A stretch of 6,891 nucleotides of DNA, from contig JAHIOK010000123.1 in assembly GCA_018895315.1 (NCBI GenBank), positions 1 to 6,891 of the forward strand, in the 5' to 3' direction. Position numbers and translations under genes: made by a program. The first letter of the stretch is position 1. Each line of letters starts with the position of its first letter. Positions 1-5,307 of the stretch are shown here, one piece after another. The DNA comes from Actinomycetota bacterium. Lineage in GTDB: Bacteria; Actinomycetota; Actinomycetes; Actinomycetales; Microbacteriaceae. A model generated the notes under the pieces. The model ran no database searches. It was not told the DNA's origin and worked only from the letters and a program-made list of their open reading frames with translations.

Positions 1-74
1 TCGGCCGTGAGGAGTCTCGCGACGTCATCGACGTCGGTCCTCAGGCCGACTCCGGGGTTCAGTGTGTGCACCAT
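1..74 (-). CDS. 5' end of an unidentified protein (partial)
   Basis: An open minus-strand frame runs from an ATG at 74 off the left edge and encodes only 24 complete residues, beginning MVHTLNPGVGLRTDVDD. An in-frame ATG at 80 would add two residues, but GGAG (plus-strand 83-86) lies eight bases before the ATG at 74 and only two before the one at 80, so 74 is preferred. A minus-strand promoter at 153-181 points at this gene. It is divergent from an Lrp/AsnC regulator, an arrangement in which the regulator often controls its neighbour, commonly an amino-acid or branched-chain keto-acid catabolic enzyme or a transporter. The visible residues are too few to assign a family and I do not recognise it. 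Confidence 0.6.
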   Translation of the reverse strand, partial: MVHTLNPGVGLRTDVDDVARLLTA

Positions 75-82
75 TGTCATCA

Positions 83-86
83 CTCC
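83..86 (-). promoter_or_regulatory. Ribosome binding site of the left-edge gene
   Basis: On the minus strand AGCGGAG precedes two in-frame ATGs. GGAG is eight bases from the ATG at 74 and two from the ATG at 80, which selects 74 as the start. Confidence 0.5.
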
Positions 87-89
87 GCT

Positions 90-110
90 CTCACGATCCG
101 CCCTCGTGAG
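90..110. repeat. Perfect 7-bp inverted repeat (candidate operator or leader hairpin)
   Basis: CTCACGA at 90-96 and TCGTGAG at 104-110 are perfect inverted arms separated by seven bases. The dyad lies between the Lrp/AsnC gene and the divergent left-edge gene, and just upstream of the latter's ribosome binding site. If the minus-strand promoter at 153-181 is real, the dyad is inside the 5' leader, where it could be a stem-loop next to the ribosome binding site; as DNA it could be an operator. Whether the Lrp-family protein binds it is inference. Confidence 0.5.
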
Positions 111-152
111 GCTTCTCGCGTTCGGTTGCCGGCCTCGTCGCCGACGTGCCCG

Positions 153-181
153 ACTGTACGTCGATGTCGCACCTAGCTCAA
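153..181 (-). promoter_or_regulatory. Sigma-70-type promoter for the left-edge gene
   Basis: On the minus strand, TTGAGC (plus 176-181) and TACAGT (plus 153-158) are separated by exactly 17 bases; each matches four of six consensus positions. The predicted transcription start is near 146, giving a leader of about 70 bases before the ATG at 74. It is the best two-box promoter in the window. Confidence 0.45.
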
Positions 182-230
182 GCATCCCCGACGGGGTTGA
201 GCATGTTGCCAAATCGGACGCGTCGAGTCC

Positions 231-239
231 TGCTAATGT
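231..239 (+). promoter_or_regulatory. Extended -10 element of the Lrp/AsnC gene
   Basis: TGC followed by TAATGT (234-239) is an extended -10 motif ending eight bases before the ATG at 248, with no convincing -35. Transcription would start within about two bases of the ATG, giving a leaderless or nearly leaderless mRNA. This fits the absence of a ribosome binding site before 248. Confidence 0.4.
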
Positions 240-247
240 TTCGCACT

Positions 248-721
248 ATGGGAAATCTCGATCACGTCGATCTCGAGTTGCTGGCTGTGCTGGCCAAGGA
301 CCCCCGGGCGACGGTCGTCGCACTGGCGGACCGCCTCGGATTGTCACGGAACACCGTCCAGGCGCGGATGACGAAGCTCGACCGTTCCGGAGTCTTCCTG
401 TCGTACGAGAGGGCGCTGTCGTCGAAGGCTCTCGGCTTTCCGATCGAGGCGTTCATCAATGTCATGGTGCGCCAGGCCGAGCTGCCGCACATCACGTCCG
501 AGCTCGCCCGCGTTCCCGAGGTCGTGCAGGCGCACGGGTTGAGCGGTCAGGTCGATCTGCTCGTGCGGGTCGCCTGCCGCGACACCCAGCATCTGTTCGA
601 CACGGATGCGCGCATCCTCGCGATCGAGGGAGTCGAGCGCACCGAGACCTCACTCGCCATGGGCGAGGTCATCGGCTATCGGGTCGCGCCGCTCATGGCG
701 CTGGCACGACGGGAAGCGTAG
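248..721 (+). CDS. Lrp/AsnC family transcriptional regulator
   Basis: This 157-residue protein has the length and two-domain layout of Lrp/AsnC (feast/famine) regulators. Residues about 5-52 form the N-terminal winged helix-turn-helix, including LADRLGLSRNTVQARMTKL, a typical AsnC-type recognition region. Residues about 68-145 form the RAM/AsnC effector and oligomerisation domain, with the usual FINV strand and a VERTET strand near the end. Such proteins bind DNA as dimers to octamers and sense amino acids or related metabolites. The frame is open to a GTG at 146, but the domain begins at the ATG at 248, the longer N-terminus looks unlike protein, and an extended -10 ends eight bases before 248. 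Its likely target is the divergent left-edge gene, perhaps through the dyad at 90-110. The effector cannot be read from the sequence. The 3' end overlaps the EamA gene by 29 bases, tail-to-tail. Confidence 0.88.
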   Translation: MGNLDHVDLELLAVLAKDPRATVVALADRLGLSRNTVQARMTKLDRSGVFLSYERALSSKALGFPIEAFINVMVRQAELPHITSELARVPEVVQAHGLSGQVDLLVRVACRDTQHLFDTDARILAIEGVERTETSLAMGEVIGYRVAPLMALARREA

Positions 722-1688
722 CCGCCTCACCGCGCGGGTTCCCCGCGGACGCGGCATCCAGGCGCACCAGAACGACACCGACGAGAATCAGCCCCCCGCC
801 GACGATTTGCACCGCAGTGGGCGCTTCTCCGAGCAGCAGCCACGAGAATCCCAGGGCGAAGAGCACTTCCGAGAGTCCGACAAACGACGCGATCCTCGAT
901 CCGACGCGCGGCACCGCCATGACACCGAACGCGTATCCCAGCGTCGTCGCGATGGCGGCAACCCAGAGGACCGGCACGAACCATTCCAGCTCGACGCCGC
1001 CGAGCAGGACTGTCACATCGGGGGCTGCGAACGGCAGGATCCCGGTCGCGATGAGCGCCGTCATCAGCAGCGCGCCGGTCAGCAGGCCGCCCGAAGCCAG
1101 AGCCAACGGCGGGAGTTCGTCACCCGCGCGCGCCGAGATCAGGAAGTAGCCGGCCACGCAGACGGCAGCGGCGAGCGCGAACAGCGTACCGAGCAGATCG
1201 AACTGCGCGCCCGCGATGTCGACCACCAGTGCCAGCCCCAGCACGGCGGTCGCCGACCCGGCGAGTACCAGACGCGACGGCGCGCGCCGGGTGCGCACCC
1301 AGGCGAGTGCGACGAGCAGGATGGGTGCGAGGTACTGGATGAGCAGCGCGACGGCCACCGGCATGCGCTGCATGGCAGAGAAGAAGAAGAGCTGACATCC
1401 CGCGACGCCAGTCAATCCGAAGCCGACGATGAGTGCACCGTGTCGACGCAGGAAGCCACGCTCTCGACGGACTGCGCGCACGAGCGCAGGCGAGAGGATC
1501 AGGCCGGCGACCCCCATGCGCACGAGAAGCGCGGCTCCGAGCGACCAGCCCGCCTCCAGCAGAGGCTTCATGAACGGCCCCGATGACGAGAACGCCAGCG
1601 CGGAGGCGACCGCCAGCACCAGGCCCGATGTGCGCACACGCGGGTGCTCCTCGAGTGCCCGCAGGGCACGTGGGGGCGAAACGGTCAT
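693..1688 (-). CDS. EamA/DMT-superfamily permease (RhaT/RarD-like)
   Basis: This 331-residue inner-membrane protein has about ten hydrophobic segments in two EamA repeats, roughly residues 21-155 and 165-310. Recognisable features are the SSSGPFMKPLL stretch in the first segment, a cluster of basic residues at 133-139 between segments, and the C-terminal LGEAPTAVQIVGGGLILVG motif that is nearly diagnostic of EamA repeats. Members export or exchange amino acids and other small metabolites; the substrate cannot be predicted. The ATG at 1688 is used because it gives a normal cytosolic N-terminus of about 20 residues; only a weak GGA lies upstream. It is divergent from the CGNR zinc-finger gene with 73 bases between starts, suggesting that protein controls it. 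Its last codons overlap the Lrp/AsnC gene on the opposite strand by 29 bases. Confidence 0.9.
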   Translation of the reverse strand: MTVSPPRALRALEEHPRVRTSGLVLAVASALAFSSSGPFMKPLLEAGWSLGAALLVRMGVAGLILSPALVRAVRRERGFLRRHGALIVGFGLTGVAGCQLFFFSAMQRMPVAVALLIQYLAPILLVALAWVRTRRAPSRLVLAGSATAVLGLALVVDIAGAQFDLLGTLFALAAAVCVAGYFLISARAGDELPPLALASGGLLTGALLMTALIATGILPFAAPDVTVLLGGVELEWFVPVLWVAAIATTLGYAFGVMAVPRVGSRIASFVGLSEVLFALGFSWLLLGEAPTAVQIVGGGLILVGVVLVRLDAASAGNPRGEAATLPVVPAP

Positions 1689-1700
1689 CGATACGTCCGA

Positions 1701-1727
1701 TTGTCATGGGTAAAATTCACTTACACT
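1701..1727 (+). promoter_or_regulatory. Candidate promoter of the CGNR gene
   Basis: TTGTCA (1701-1706) and TACACT (1722-1727) resemble -35 and -10 boxes, but the 15-base spacer is short. TACACT alone predicts a start near 1734 and a leader of about 28 bases holding the AGGAG at 1752-1756. The region also lies upstream of the divergent EamA gene. Confidence 0.35.
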
Positions 1728-1736
1728 GGTGACAGT
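1725..1736. promoter_or_regulatory. Short dyad over the CGNR promoter (possible operator)
   Basis: ACTG and CAGT flank GTGA, giving a 4-bp inverted repeat that overlaps the -10 and predicted start of the CGNR gene and sits between two divergent genes. Arms this short occur by chance; the location is the only reason to list it. Confidence 0.2.
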
Positions 1737-1751
1737 ATCGACACCAACGTC

Positions 1752-1756
1752 AGGAG
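1752..1756 (+). promoter_or_regulatory. Ribosome binding site of the CGNR gene
   Basis: AGGAG lies five bases before a GTG at 1762. It decides that start over the upstream in-frame GTG at 1729, which has no ribosome binding site and lies at the predicted promoter. An ATG at 1760 is out of frame. Confidence 0.6.
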
Positions 1757-1761
1757 TCAAT

Positions 1762-2322
1762 GTGGTTTTCATCCATGACACGACGATGGCGCTGGCTGCG
1801 ACCGTCGACCTTGTGAACACGCTTCCCGACACCGACGACAACGGCGTCGACCGCCTCCCCCACATCGACGACCTCAACGCCTACCTCGAGGACCATCCGT
1901 TCACCGGCAGGGTGGTGCGCGACGACGGCGAGTTGCGAGCTGTGCGCGACATCCGCGCCCGGCTCCACGCGCTCTGGCTCGTCGATCGTGTGGGCGCGGT
2001 GCCCCTTGTGAACGACATGCTGCGCGACGGTGGCGCGCTCCCCCGGCTCGTCATCCACGATGGCTACGACTGGCACGTTCATGCGACGTCGGAGACGGCA
2101 CCTTTGGCCACGCGCATCCTCGTAGAAGCGGCGATGGCCTTCGTCGATGTCATCCGGGCCGACGAGTACGACCGCGTGCGGGTGTGTGCGGCGGACGACT
2201 GCCGATCGGTCTACATCGACTATTCGAAGAACGGCTCCAAGCGCTACTGCGATACCGGAAACTGCGGAAACCGGATGAACGTCAACGCGTATCGGCGTCG
2301 GAAGGCGCGAGAAAGCTCCTGA
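1762..2322 (+). CDS. CGNR zinc-finger protein with N-terminal ABATE domain, putative regulator
   Basis: From the GTG at 1762 the product is 186 residues and begins MVFIHDTTMALAATVDLVNT, the usual start of this family. Residues about 5-130 correspond to the ABATE (DUF1470-type) domain, thought to be ligand-sensing. The C-terminus carries the CGNR zinc finger: Cys142, Cys147, Cys163 and Cys168, the last opening the CGNR signature (168-171), in a C-X4-C-X15-C-X4-C pattern, followed by a basic tail (YRRRKAR). The family is predicted to be stress-related transcriptional regulators, mainly from domain analysis. Divergence from the EamA permease suggests it controls that gene, possibly through the shared 73-base gap. 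The 3' end overlaps the alpha/beta hydrolase gene on the other strand by 41 bases, covering the last residues after the zinc finger. Confidence 0.88.
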   Translation: MVFIHDTTMALAATVDLVNTLPDTDDNGVDRLPHIDDLNAYLEDHPFTGRVVRDDGELRAVRDIRARLHALWLVDRVGAVPLVNDMLRDGGALPRLVIHDGYDWHVHATSETAPLATRILVEAAMAFVDVIRADEYDRVRVCAADDCRSVYIDYSKNGSKRYCDTGNCGNRMNVNAYRRRKARESS

Positions 2323-3181
2323 TCGCGTCGGCCGCGATGCCGGGGGTCTCGTAGTGGATGAGGTGTCCGACATCCGCGATCTCGACGAGTGTGGCGTCGG
2401 GGAACAGCGTCGCGAGGTATCGCTCGGCCTCGATCGGGGTGATGTCATCCCGCTGGGCCGCGATCAGCAGCGTGGGCTGCGTGATCAGGGGCGCGAAGGC
2501 GCGTACGTCGTGGGAGACCGACGCCACGAACGCGTCGTGCAGCACGTCTCGATCGGCGAACCTCGAAAAATACGTGTCGTGCTGATCGTGCACGAACTTC
2601 CGCAGCTCCGGGTCGCGGGTCTTCGTCATCGAGGCACTCATGACGCGCACGATCACTCCGCTGCGGAGCACTGCTTCACCGACGCGCCGGGGCAGGCGAG
2701 CGCCGGCCCAGTAGTAGAACACCGCGAGTCGGGTGAGGATGCCACGCGGTCCCTCCAGCGCGGGAGCCCCGATGGGATTGACCAGGATCAGCCGCGGCGT
2801 GGCCAGCCCGCCGCCCACCGCGGCGGACGCGACGATCGAGCCGAAGGAATGACCCAGGATGACGGCTCCCGGGGCGACCGCGGGCGCGAAGGCTGCCAAC
2901 CACTCCGCGTAGTCGGCCAGAGTGTGGGCACGGCCCACCAGCGGCGCGGTCTCGCCGAACCCCGGCAGGTCGGGAGAGATGATGCGGATCTCAGGCAGAT
3001 GGGCGACGACGGGGTCGAGACCGTGGTGTTCCCCACGAAATCCGTGCACGGCGATGACGGTGGTCGCGGCATCCGCGGGTCCGTACACCCAGTAGGCCGT
3101 CGTACCCCCGAGCACCTCGATTTCGCGGCGTTCCACCGGAATCCGGTCGAGCATCTCGGAGTAGGGATTCGGGGCGCTCAT
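2282..3181 (-). CDS. Alpha/beta hydrolase
   Basis: This 299-residue protein has the alpha/beta-hydrolase order of motifs: oxyanion-hole HGFRG at 46-50, the DLPGFGET strand-loop at 71-78, nucleophile elbow GHSFG at 110-114 with Ser112, the acid region AAQRDDITP with Asp245 or Asp246, and the catalytic His273 in VGHLIHYE. Residues about 140-215 form a helical cap. All triad residues are present, so an active serine hydrolase (esterase, lipase or C-C hydrolase type) is likely; substrate unknown. There is no signal peptide, so it is probably cytosolic. The ATG at 3181 has no ribosome binding site, but TAGACT ends six bases before it, indicating a leaderless mRNA. It is divergent from the exonuclease gene and overlaps the CGNR gene tail-to-tail by 41 bases. 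Confidence 0.9.
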   Translation of the reverse strand: MSAPNPYSEMLDRIPVERREIEVLGGTTAYWVYGPADAATTVIAVHGFRGEHHGLDPVVAHLPEIRIISPDLPGFGETAPLVGRAHTLADYAEWLAAFAPAVAPGAVILGHSFGSIVASAAVGGGLATPRLILVNPIGAPALEGPRGILTRLAVFYYWAGARLPRRVGEAVLRSGVIVRVMSASMTKTRDPELRKFVHDQHDTYFSRFADRDVLHDAFVASVSHDVRAFAPLITQPTLLIAAQRDDITPIEAERYLATLFPDATLVEIADVGHLIHYETPGIAADAIRSFLAPSDADTR

Positions 3182-3187
3182 CCGTCG

Positions 3188-3193
3188 AGTCTA
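3188..3193 (-). promoter_or_regulatory. -10 box giving leaderless hydrolase mRNA
   Basis: On the minus strand TAGACT is followed by exactly six bases and then the ATG at 3181, so transcription is expected to start on the A of the start codon. No good -35 is visible at 16-18 bases. Confidence 0.5.
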
Positions 3194-3256
3194 GGTGCGG
3201 GTCCGGCCGCGAATCGTGCCGCGGCGCGTCCCCCGGGCGATGTCGGCGACCTCCCC

Positions 3257-3262
3257 TACCGT
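3257..3262 (+). promoter_or_regulatory. -10 box giving leaderless exonuclease mRNA
   Basis: TACCGT is followed by six bases (GAGGGC) and the ATG at 3269. The purine-rich GAGGG ends one base before the ATG, too close to serve as a ribosome binding site, which favours a leaderless start. No clear -35. Confidence 0.45.
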
Positions 3263-3268
3263 GAGGGC

Positions 3269-4000
3269 ATGGACTCCGCCACGCCCGCGATGCTCCCCCT
3301 GTTCGAGAGACCGGAGTGGACGCGAGTGGTCGGCGTCTTCGACCTCGAGACGACCGGTGTCGATGTGTCGAGCGATCGCATCGTCACCGCGCACGTCGGC
3401 GTGCTGGATTCCTCGGGCACCGCGCTGCAGGCGAGGGATTGGCTGGCCGACCCGGGTGTGGCGATCCCCGACGGTGCCAGTGCGATCCACGGCGTCACGA
3501 CCGAGCACGCGCGCGCCTTCGGCCGTCCTGCTCCCGAGGTCGTCGGCGAGGTCGTCGCGATGCTTCGCGGACTCTTCGCGGCGGGAATCCCGGTCGTGGC
3601 CTACAACGCCCCGTACGATTTCTCCCTGCTGAAGTACGAGGCGCTCCGGCACGGCATCGACCCGCTCCATGACCCGGCGCCCGTGATCGATCCGCTCGTC
3701 GTCGACAAGGCCTACGACCGGTGGCGCCGGGGCAAGCGCACCCTCGAGGTCGTCGCCGCGCACTACGCCGTGCGGCTCGACGGCGCGCATGACGCCTCCG
3801 CCGACGCGGTGGCCGCGGGCCGTGTCGCGCAAGCCCTCGGCGAGCGGTTCGCGCCGTGGCTGCCTCCGACCGCCTCCGAACTGCACACTCGTCAGATCGG
3901 ATGGGCACGTGCACAGGCGGAGAGCCTCAGCGAGTACTTCGTCAAGATCGGTCGCCTCGACCCCGAGGAGCGGCTCGACGGCAGCTGGCCGATCCGCTGA
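3269..4000 (+). CDS. DnaQ-like 3'-5' exonuclease (DEDDh family)
   Basis: This 243-residue protein is a single DEDDh exonuclease domain. Exo I is FDLETTG at 24-30 with metal ligands Asp25 and Glu27; the IHGVT motif typical of DnaQ-type proteins is at 73-77; Exo II is YNAPYDFSLL with Asp117; Exo III has His174 and Asp179 in an HDASAD context. All five catalytic residues are present, so metal-dependent 3'-5' nuclease activity is expected, and the protein is annotated in relatives as an exonuclease or a polymerase III epsilon-like subunit. The roughly 50-residue C-terminal extension after the domain contains no motif I recognise, and nothing shows that it binds polymerase. The frame is open further upstream, but homology begins just after the ATG at 3269. 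It is divergent from the hydrolase, with an 87-base gap. Confidence 0.9.
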   Translation: MDSATPAMLPLFERPEWTRVVGVFDLETTGVDVSSDRIVTAHVGVLDSSGTALQARDWLADPGVAIPDGASAIHGVTTEHARAFGRPAPEVVGEVVAMLRGLFAAGIPVVAYNAPYDFSLLKYEALRHGIDPLHDPAPVIDPLVVDKAYDRWRRGKRTLEVVAAHYAVRLDGAHDASADAVAAGRVAQALGERFAPWLPPTASELHTRQIGWARAQAESLSEYFVKIGRLDPEERLDGSWPIR

Positions 4001-4021
4001 CGTCACCGGATGGCCACGACC

Positions 4022-4076
4022 CGCGGGTCACTCGGTGTCGGAATAGGCATTCCGTTCCGACACCGAGCGACCCGCG
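4022..4076. terminator. Long 22-bp hairpin between convergent genes
   Basis: Arms at 4022-4043 and 4055-4076 are inverted copies with one mismatch in 22 positions, around an 11-base loop. The mismatch is A-C in plus-strand RNA but a G-U wobble in minus-strand RNA. It starts 21 bases after the exonuclease stop and has no following U-run on either strand, as is common for actinobacterial terminators. A second fold, CGGAAT (4039-4044) with ATTCCG (4049-4054), competes with the loop end. Terminator or 3'-end stabiliser for the exonuclease mRNA is the simplest reading; a dispersed palindromic repeat is an alternative. Confidence 0.6.
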
Positions 4077-4095
4077 AGGCAACGCGGCAACGACG

Positions 4096-4121
4096 AAAGG
4101 CCCCGCCGGAGCGAGGCCTTT
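4096..4121. terminator. Bidirectional rho-independent-like terminator
   Basis: AAAGGCC (4096-4102) and GGCCTTT (4115-4121) form a stem extended inward past one mismatch by CGC and GCG around a four-base loop. The arms provide an A-tract before and a short U-tract after the GC stem on both strands. It lies 16 bases beyond the rpmE2 stop and after the exonuclease hairpin, so it can terminate both convergent genes. Confidence 0.75.
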
Positions 4122-4137
4122 CATGCGTGTCGGAACT

Positions 4138-4398
4138 CTACTTGCTGGGAGTTCCGCCGAAGCCCTTGAAGCGCTGGTTGAACTTCTCGACGCGACCGGC
4201 CGAGTCCATGATGCGCTGCTTGCCCGTGTAGAACGGGTGCGACGCCGACGAGATCTCGACGTCGATGACCGGGTACTCGACTCCGTCGAGCTCGATCGTC
4301 TTGTCGCTCGTCACGGTGGAGCGCGTGAGGAAGGTTTCGCCCGAGCCGAGGTCGCGGAAAACGATGGCGTTGTACTCGGGGTGGATGTCAGTCTTCAT
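4138..4398 (-). CDS. rpmE2: 50S ribosomal protein L31 type B
   Basis: The product is 86 residues, begins MKTDIHPEY and ends in a basic tail ([11 protein letters not shown]). It matches type B L31, the zinc-independent paralogue: the family segments [15 protein letters not shown] and [10 protein letters not shown] are present, and it contains no cysteine, so the zinc-binding motif of type A L31 is absent. L31 bridges the two ribosomal subunits. In many actinobacteria type B replaces type A under zinc limitation under Zur control, but I see no Zur-box-like sequence upstream. The frame is open to 4470, but the ATG at 4398 has a GAGGA five bases upstream and matches the family start; the longer version would be encoded by leader repeats. 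Confidence 0.97.
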   Translation of the reverse strand: MKTDIHPEYNAIVFRDLGSGETFLTRSTVTSDKTIELDGVEYPVIDVEISSASHPFYTGKQRIMDSAGRVEKFNQRFKGFGGTPSK

Positions 4399-4403
4399 GA
4401 TGG

Positions 4404-4408
4404 TCCTC
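4404..4408 (-). promoter_or_regulatory. Ribosome binding site of rpmE2
   Basis: GAGGA on the minus strand lies five bases before the ATG at 4398 and fixes the rpmE2 start. It is one of the few clear Shine-Dalgarno sequences in the window. Confidence 0.7.
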
Positions 4409-4417
4409 GTGGGGTGC

Positions 4418-4441
4418 GGTCCTTCGACAAGCTCAGGAACC
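4418..4441. repeat. Actinobacterial dispersed imperfect palindrome in the rpmE2 leader
   Basis: A 24-base element with core CCTTCGACAAGCTCAGG and GGT/ACC ends is an imperfect palindrome. I recognise this motif from memory as a short interspersed repeat common in Microbacteriaceae and other actinobacteria; translated on the minus strand it reads PELVEGP. It lies between the ribosome binding site and the predicted promoter of rpmE2. Recurrence elsewhere in this genome cannot be seen from one copy. Confidence 0.6.
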
Positions 4442-4453
4442 AGGGAAAGTCTG

Positions 4454-4469
4454 TGGTGCGAACGCACCA
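4454..4469. repeat. Perfect 7-bp dyad at the predicted rpmE2 transcription start
   Basis: TGGTGCG (4454-4460) and CGCACCA (4463-4469) are perfect arms around two bases. The predicted +1 of rpmE2 is about 4470, so the dyad would be an operator covering the start site or a stem-loop at the extreme 5' end of the mRNA. It does not resemble the AT-rich Zur consensus. Confidence 0.5.
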
Positions 4470-4476
4470 AAGGTCG

Positions 4477-4482
4477 AGTCTA
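4477..4482 (-). promoter_or_regulatory. Candidate -10 box of rpmE2
   Basis: TAGACT on the minus strand predicts a start near 4470 and a leader of about 72 bases. The same hexamer serves as the proposed -10 of the hydrolase gene. The -35 region is weak (TTCCTC at 18 bases spacing). Confidence 0.4.
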
Positions 4483-4514
4483 CCAGCCTTGACGGCCGGT
4501 GAGGAACAGTGGGG

Positions 4515-5300
4515 TCAGGATGCCGCCCGAGCGGCGTAGCGTCCGCCGTCCTCGGTGAGGGTGATCGGCACTCCGAACGCCGCGGTGAGGTTCTCCGCCG
4601 TGAGCGCTTCGGAGAGTGGTCCTGCCGCCACGATGCCGCCGTCGCGCAGCAGCAGGACGTGCGTGAAGCCGATCGGGATCTCTTCGACGTGGTGCGTCAC
4701 CATGATCATCGCGGGGGTGGTGGGCGCCTGTGCATAGCCGCCGAGCAGCACGAGAAGTTCTTCGCGTGCGCCGAGATCGAGGCTCGCGGTGGGCTCGTCG
4801 AGAAGCAGCAGTTCGGGGTCGGTCATGACCGCGCGCGCGATCTGGACGCGCTTCTGCTCACCGTCGGAGAGAGTGCCGAACGTGCGATCGGCGAGGTGGT
4901 CGAGACTCCACTCGGCCAGCACGCGCAGCGCCCGCCGTTCGTCGATGTCTTCGTAGTCCTCGTTCCAGCGACCGACCACCGAGTAGGCGGCCGTCAGCAC
5001 GACGTTGAGCACCGTCTCATCGAGCGGCACGCGCTTGGCCATCGCCGACGAAGCGAAACCGATGCGGGGACGCAGTTCGAAGACATCCGCCCGACCGAGC
5101 CGCTCCCCCAGGATCGTGACCGTTCCCGACGTCGGGTGGATGAGCGTGTCGGCGAGCTGCAGCAGAGTCGTCTTGCCTGCGCCATTCGGACCGAGGATCA
5201 CCCACCGCTGGTCGTCGTCCACGCTCCACGAGAGGTGATCGACGATGTCCCGAGCATTTCTGCGAACGACGACGTCGGAGAAATCGAGCACCTGAGCCAT
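4515..5300 (-). CDS. ABC-type ATPase, soluble ATP-binding protein
   Basis: This 261-residue protein is a single nucleotide-binding domain. Walker A is GPNGAGKTT at 37-45 with Lys43; the signature is LSDGEQKR at 144-151, a variant of LSGGQ; Walker B is LLLLDEP at 164-170 with Glu169 as catalytic base; the D-loop is SLDL at 173-176; and the switch histidine is in VTHH at 201-204. The Q-loop position, in GFASSAMAKR (81-90), has no glutamine. It resembles YlmA-type ATPases annotated as ABC transporter ATP-binding proteins. No permease or binding protein is nearby, so the partner is unknown. The frame is open to 5393 inside glgA, but family similarity begins at the ATG at 5300. It lies ten bases after the glgA stop, so it may be co-transcribed, and also has its own -10 over that stop. 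Confidence 0.9.
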   Translation of the reverse strand: MAQVLDFSDVVVRRNARDIVDHLSWSVDDDQRWVILGPNGAGKTTLLQLADTLIHPTSGTVTILGERLGRADVFELRPRIGFASSAMAKRVPLDETVLNVVLTAAYSVVGRWNEDYEDIDERRALRVLAEWSLDHLADRTFGTLSDGEQKRVQIARAVMTDPELLLLDEPTASLDLGAREELLVLLGGYAQAPTTPAMIMVTHHVEEIPIGFTHVLLLRDGGIVAAGPLSEALTAENLTAAFGVPITLTEDGGRYAARAAS

Positions 5301-5307
5301 ACGGTCT

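Noticed and set aside
146..247. Longer Lrp/AsnC start at the GTG at 146
   Set aside because: No ribosome binding site, extra residues unlike the family, and an extended -10 lies inside this stretch.
7..1149. Long plus-strand open frame of 380 codons over the Lrp and EamA genes
   Set aside because: Arginine- and proline-rich product without domains, antisense to or out of frame with two well-recognised proteins; typical of high-GC shadow frames.
606..1586. Plus-strand open frame of 326 codons opposite the EamA gene
   Set aside because: Highly charged, repetitive Arg/Glu/Gln composition and no domain; the minus strand encodes a clear ten-segment permease.
2354..3268. Upstream extension of the exonuclease frame
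   Set aside because: The added residues are antisense to the hydrolase and have no family similarity; the exonuclease domain begins just after the ATG at 3269, which has its own -10.
4399..4470. 24-residue N-terminal extension of L31
   Set aside because: It would be encoded by the dispersed repeat, and the Shine-Dalgarno sequence and family start both support 4398.
4399..4514. Zur box upstream of rpmE2
   Set aside because: No sequence resembling the AT-rich Zur palindrome was found; the only strong dyad is GC-rich.
4522..4535. GCCGC/GCGGC hairpin at the end of the ABC ATPase gene
   Set aside because: A 5-bp stem wholly inside the last codons, with no U-run; expected by chance in GC-rich coding DNA.
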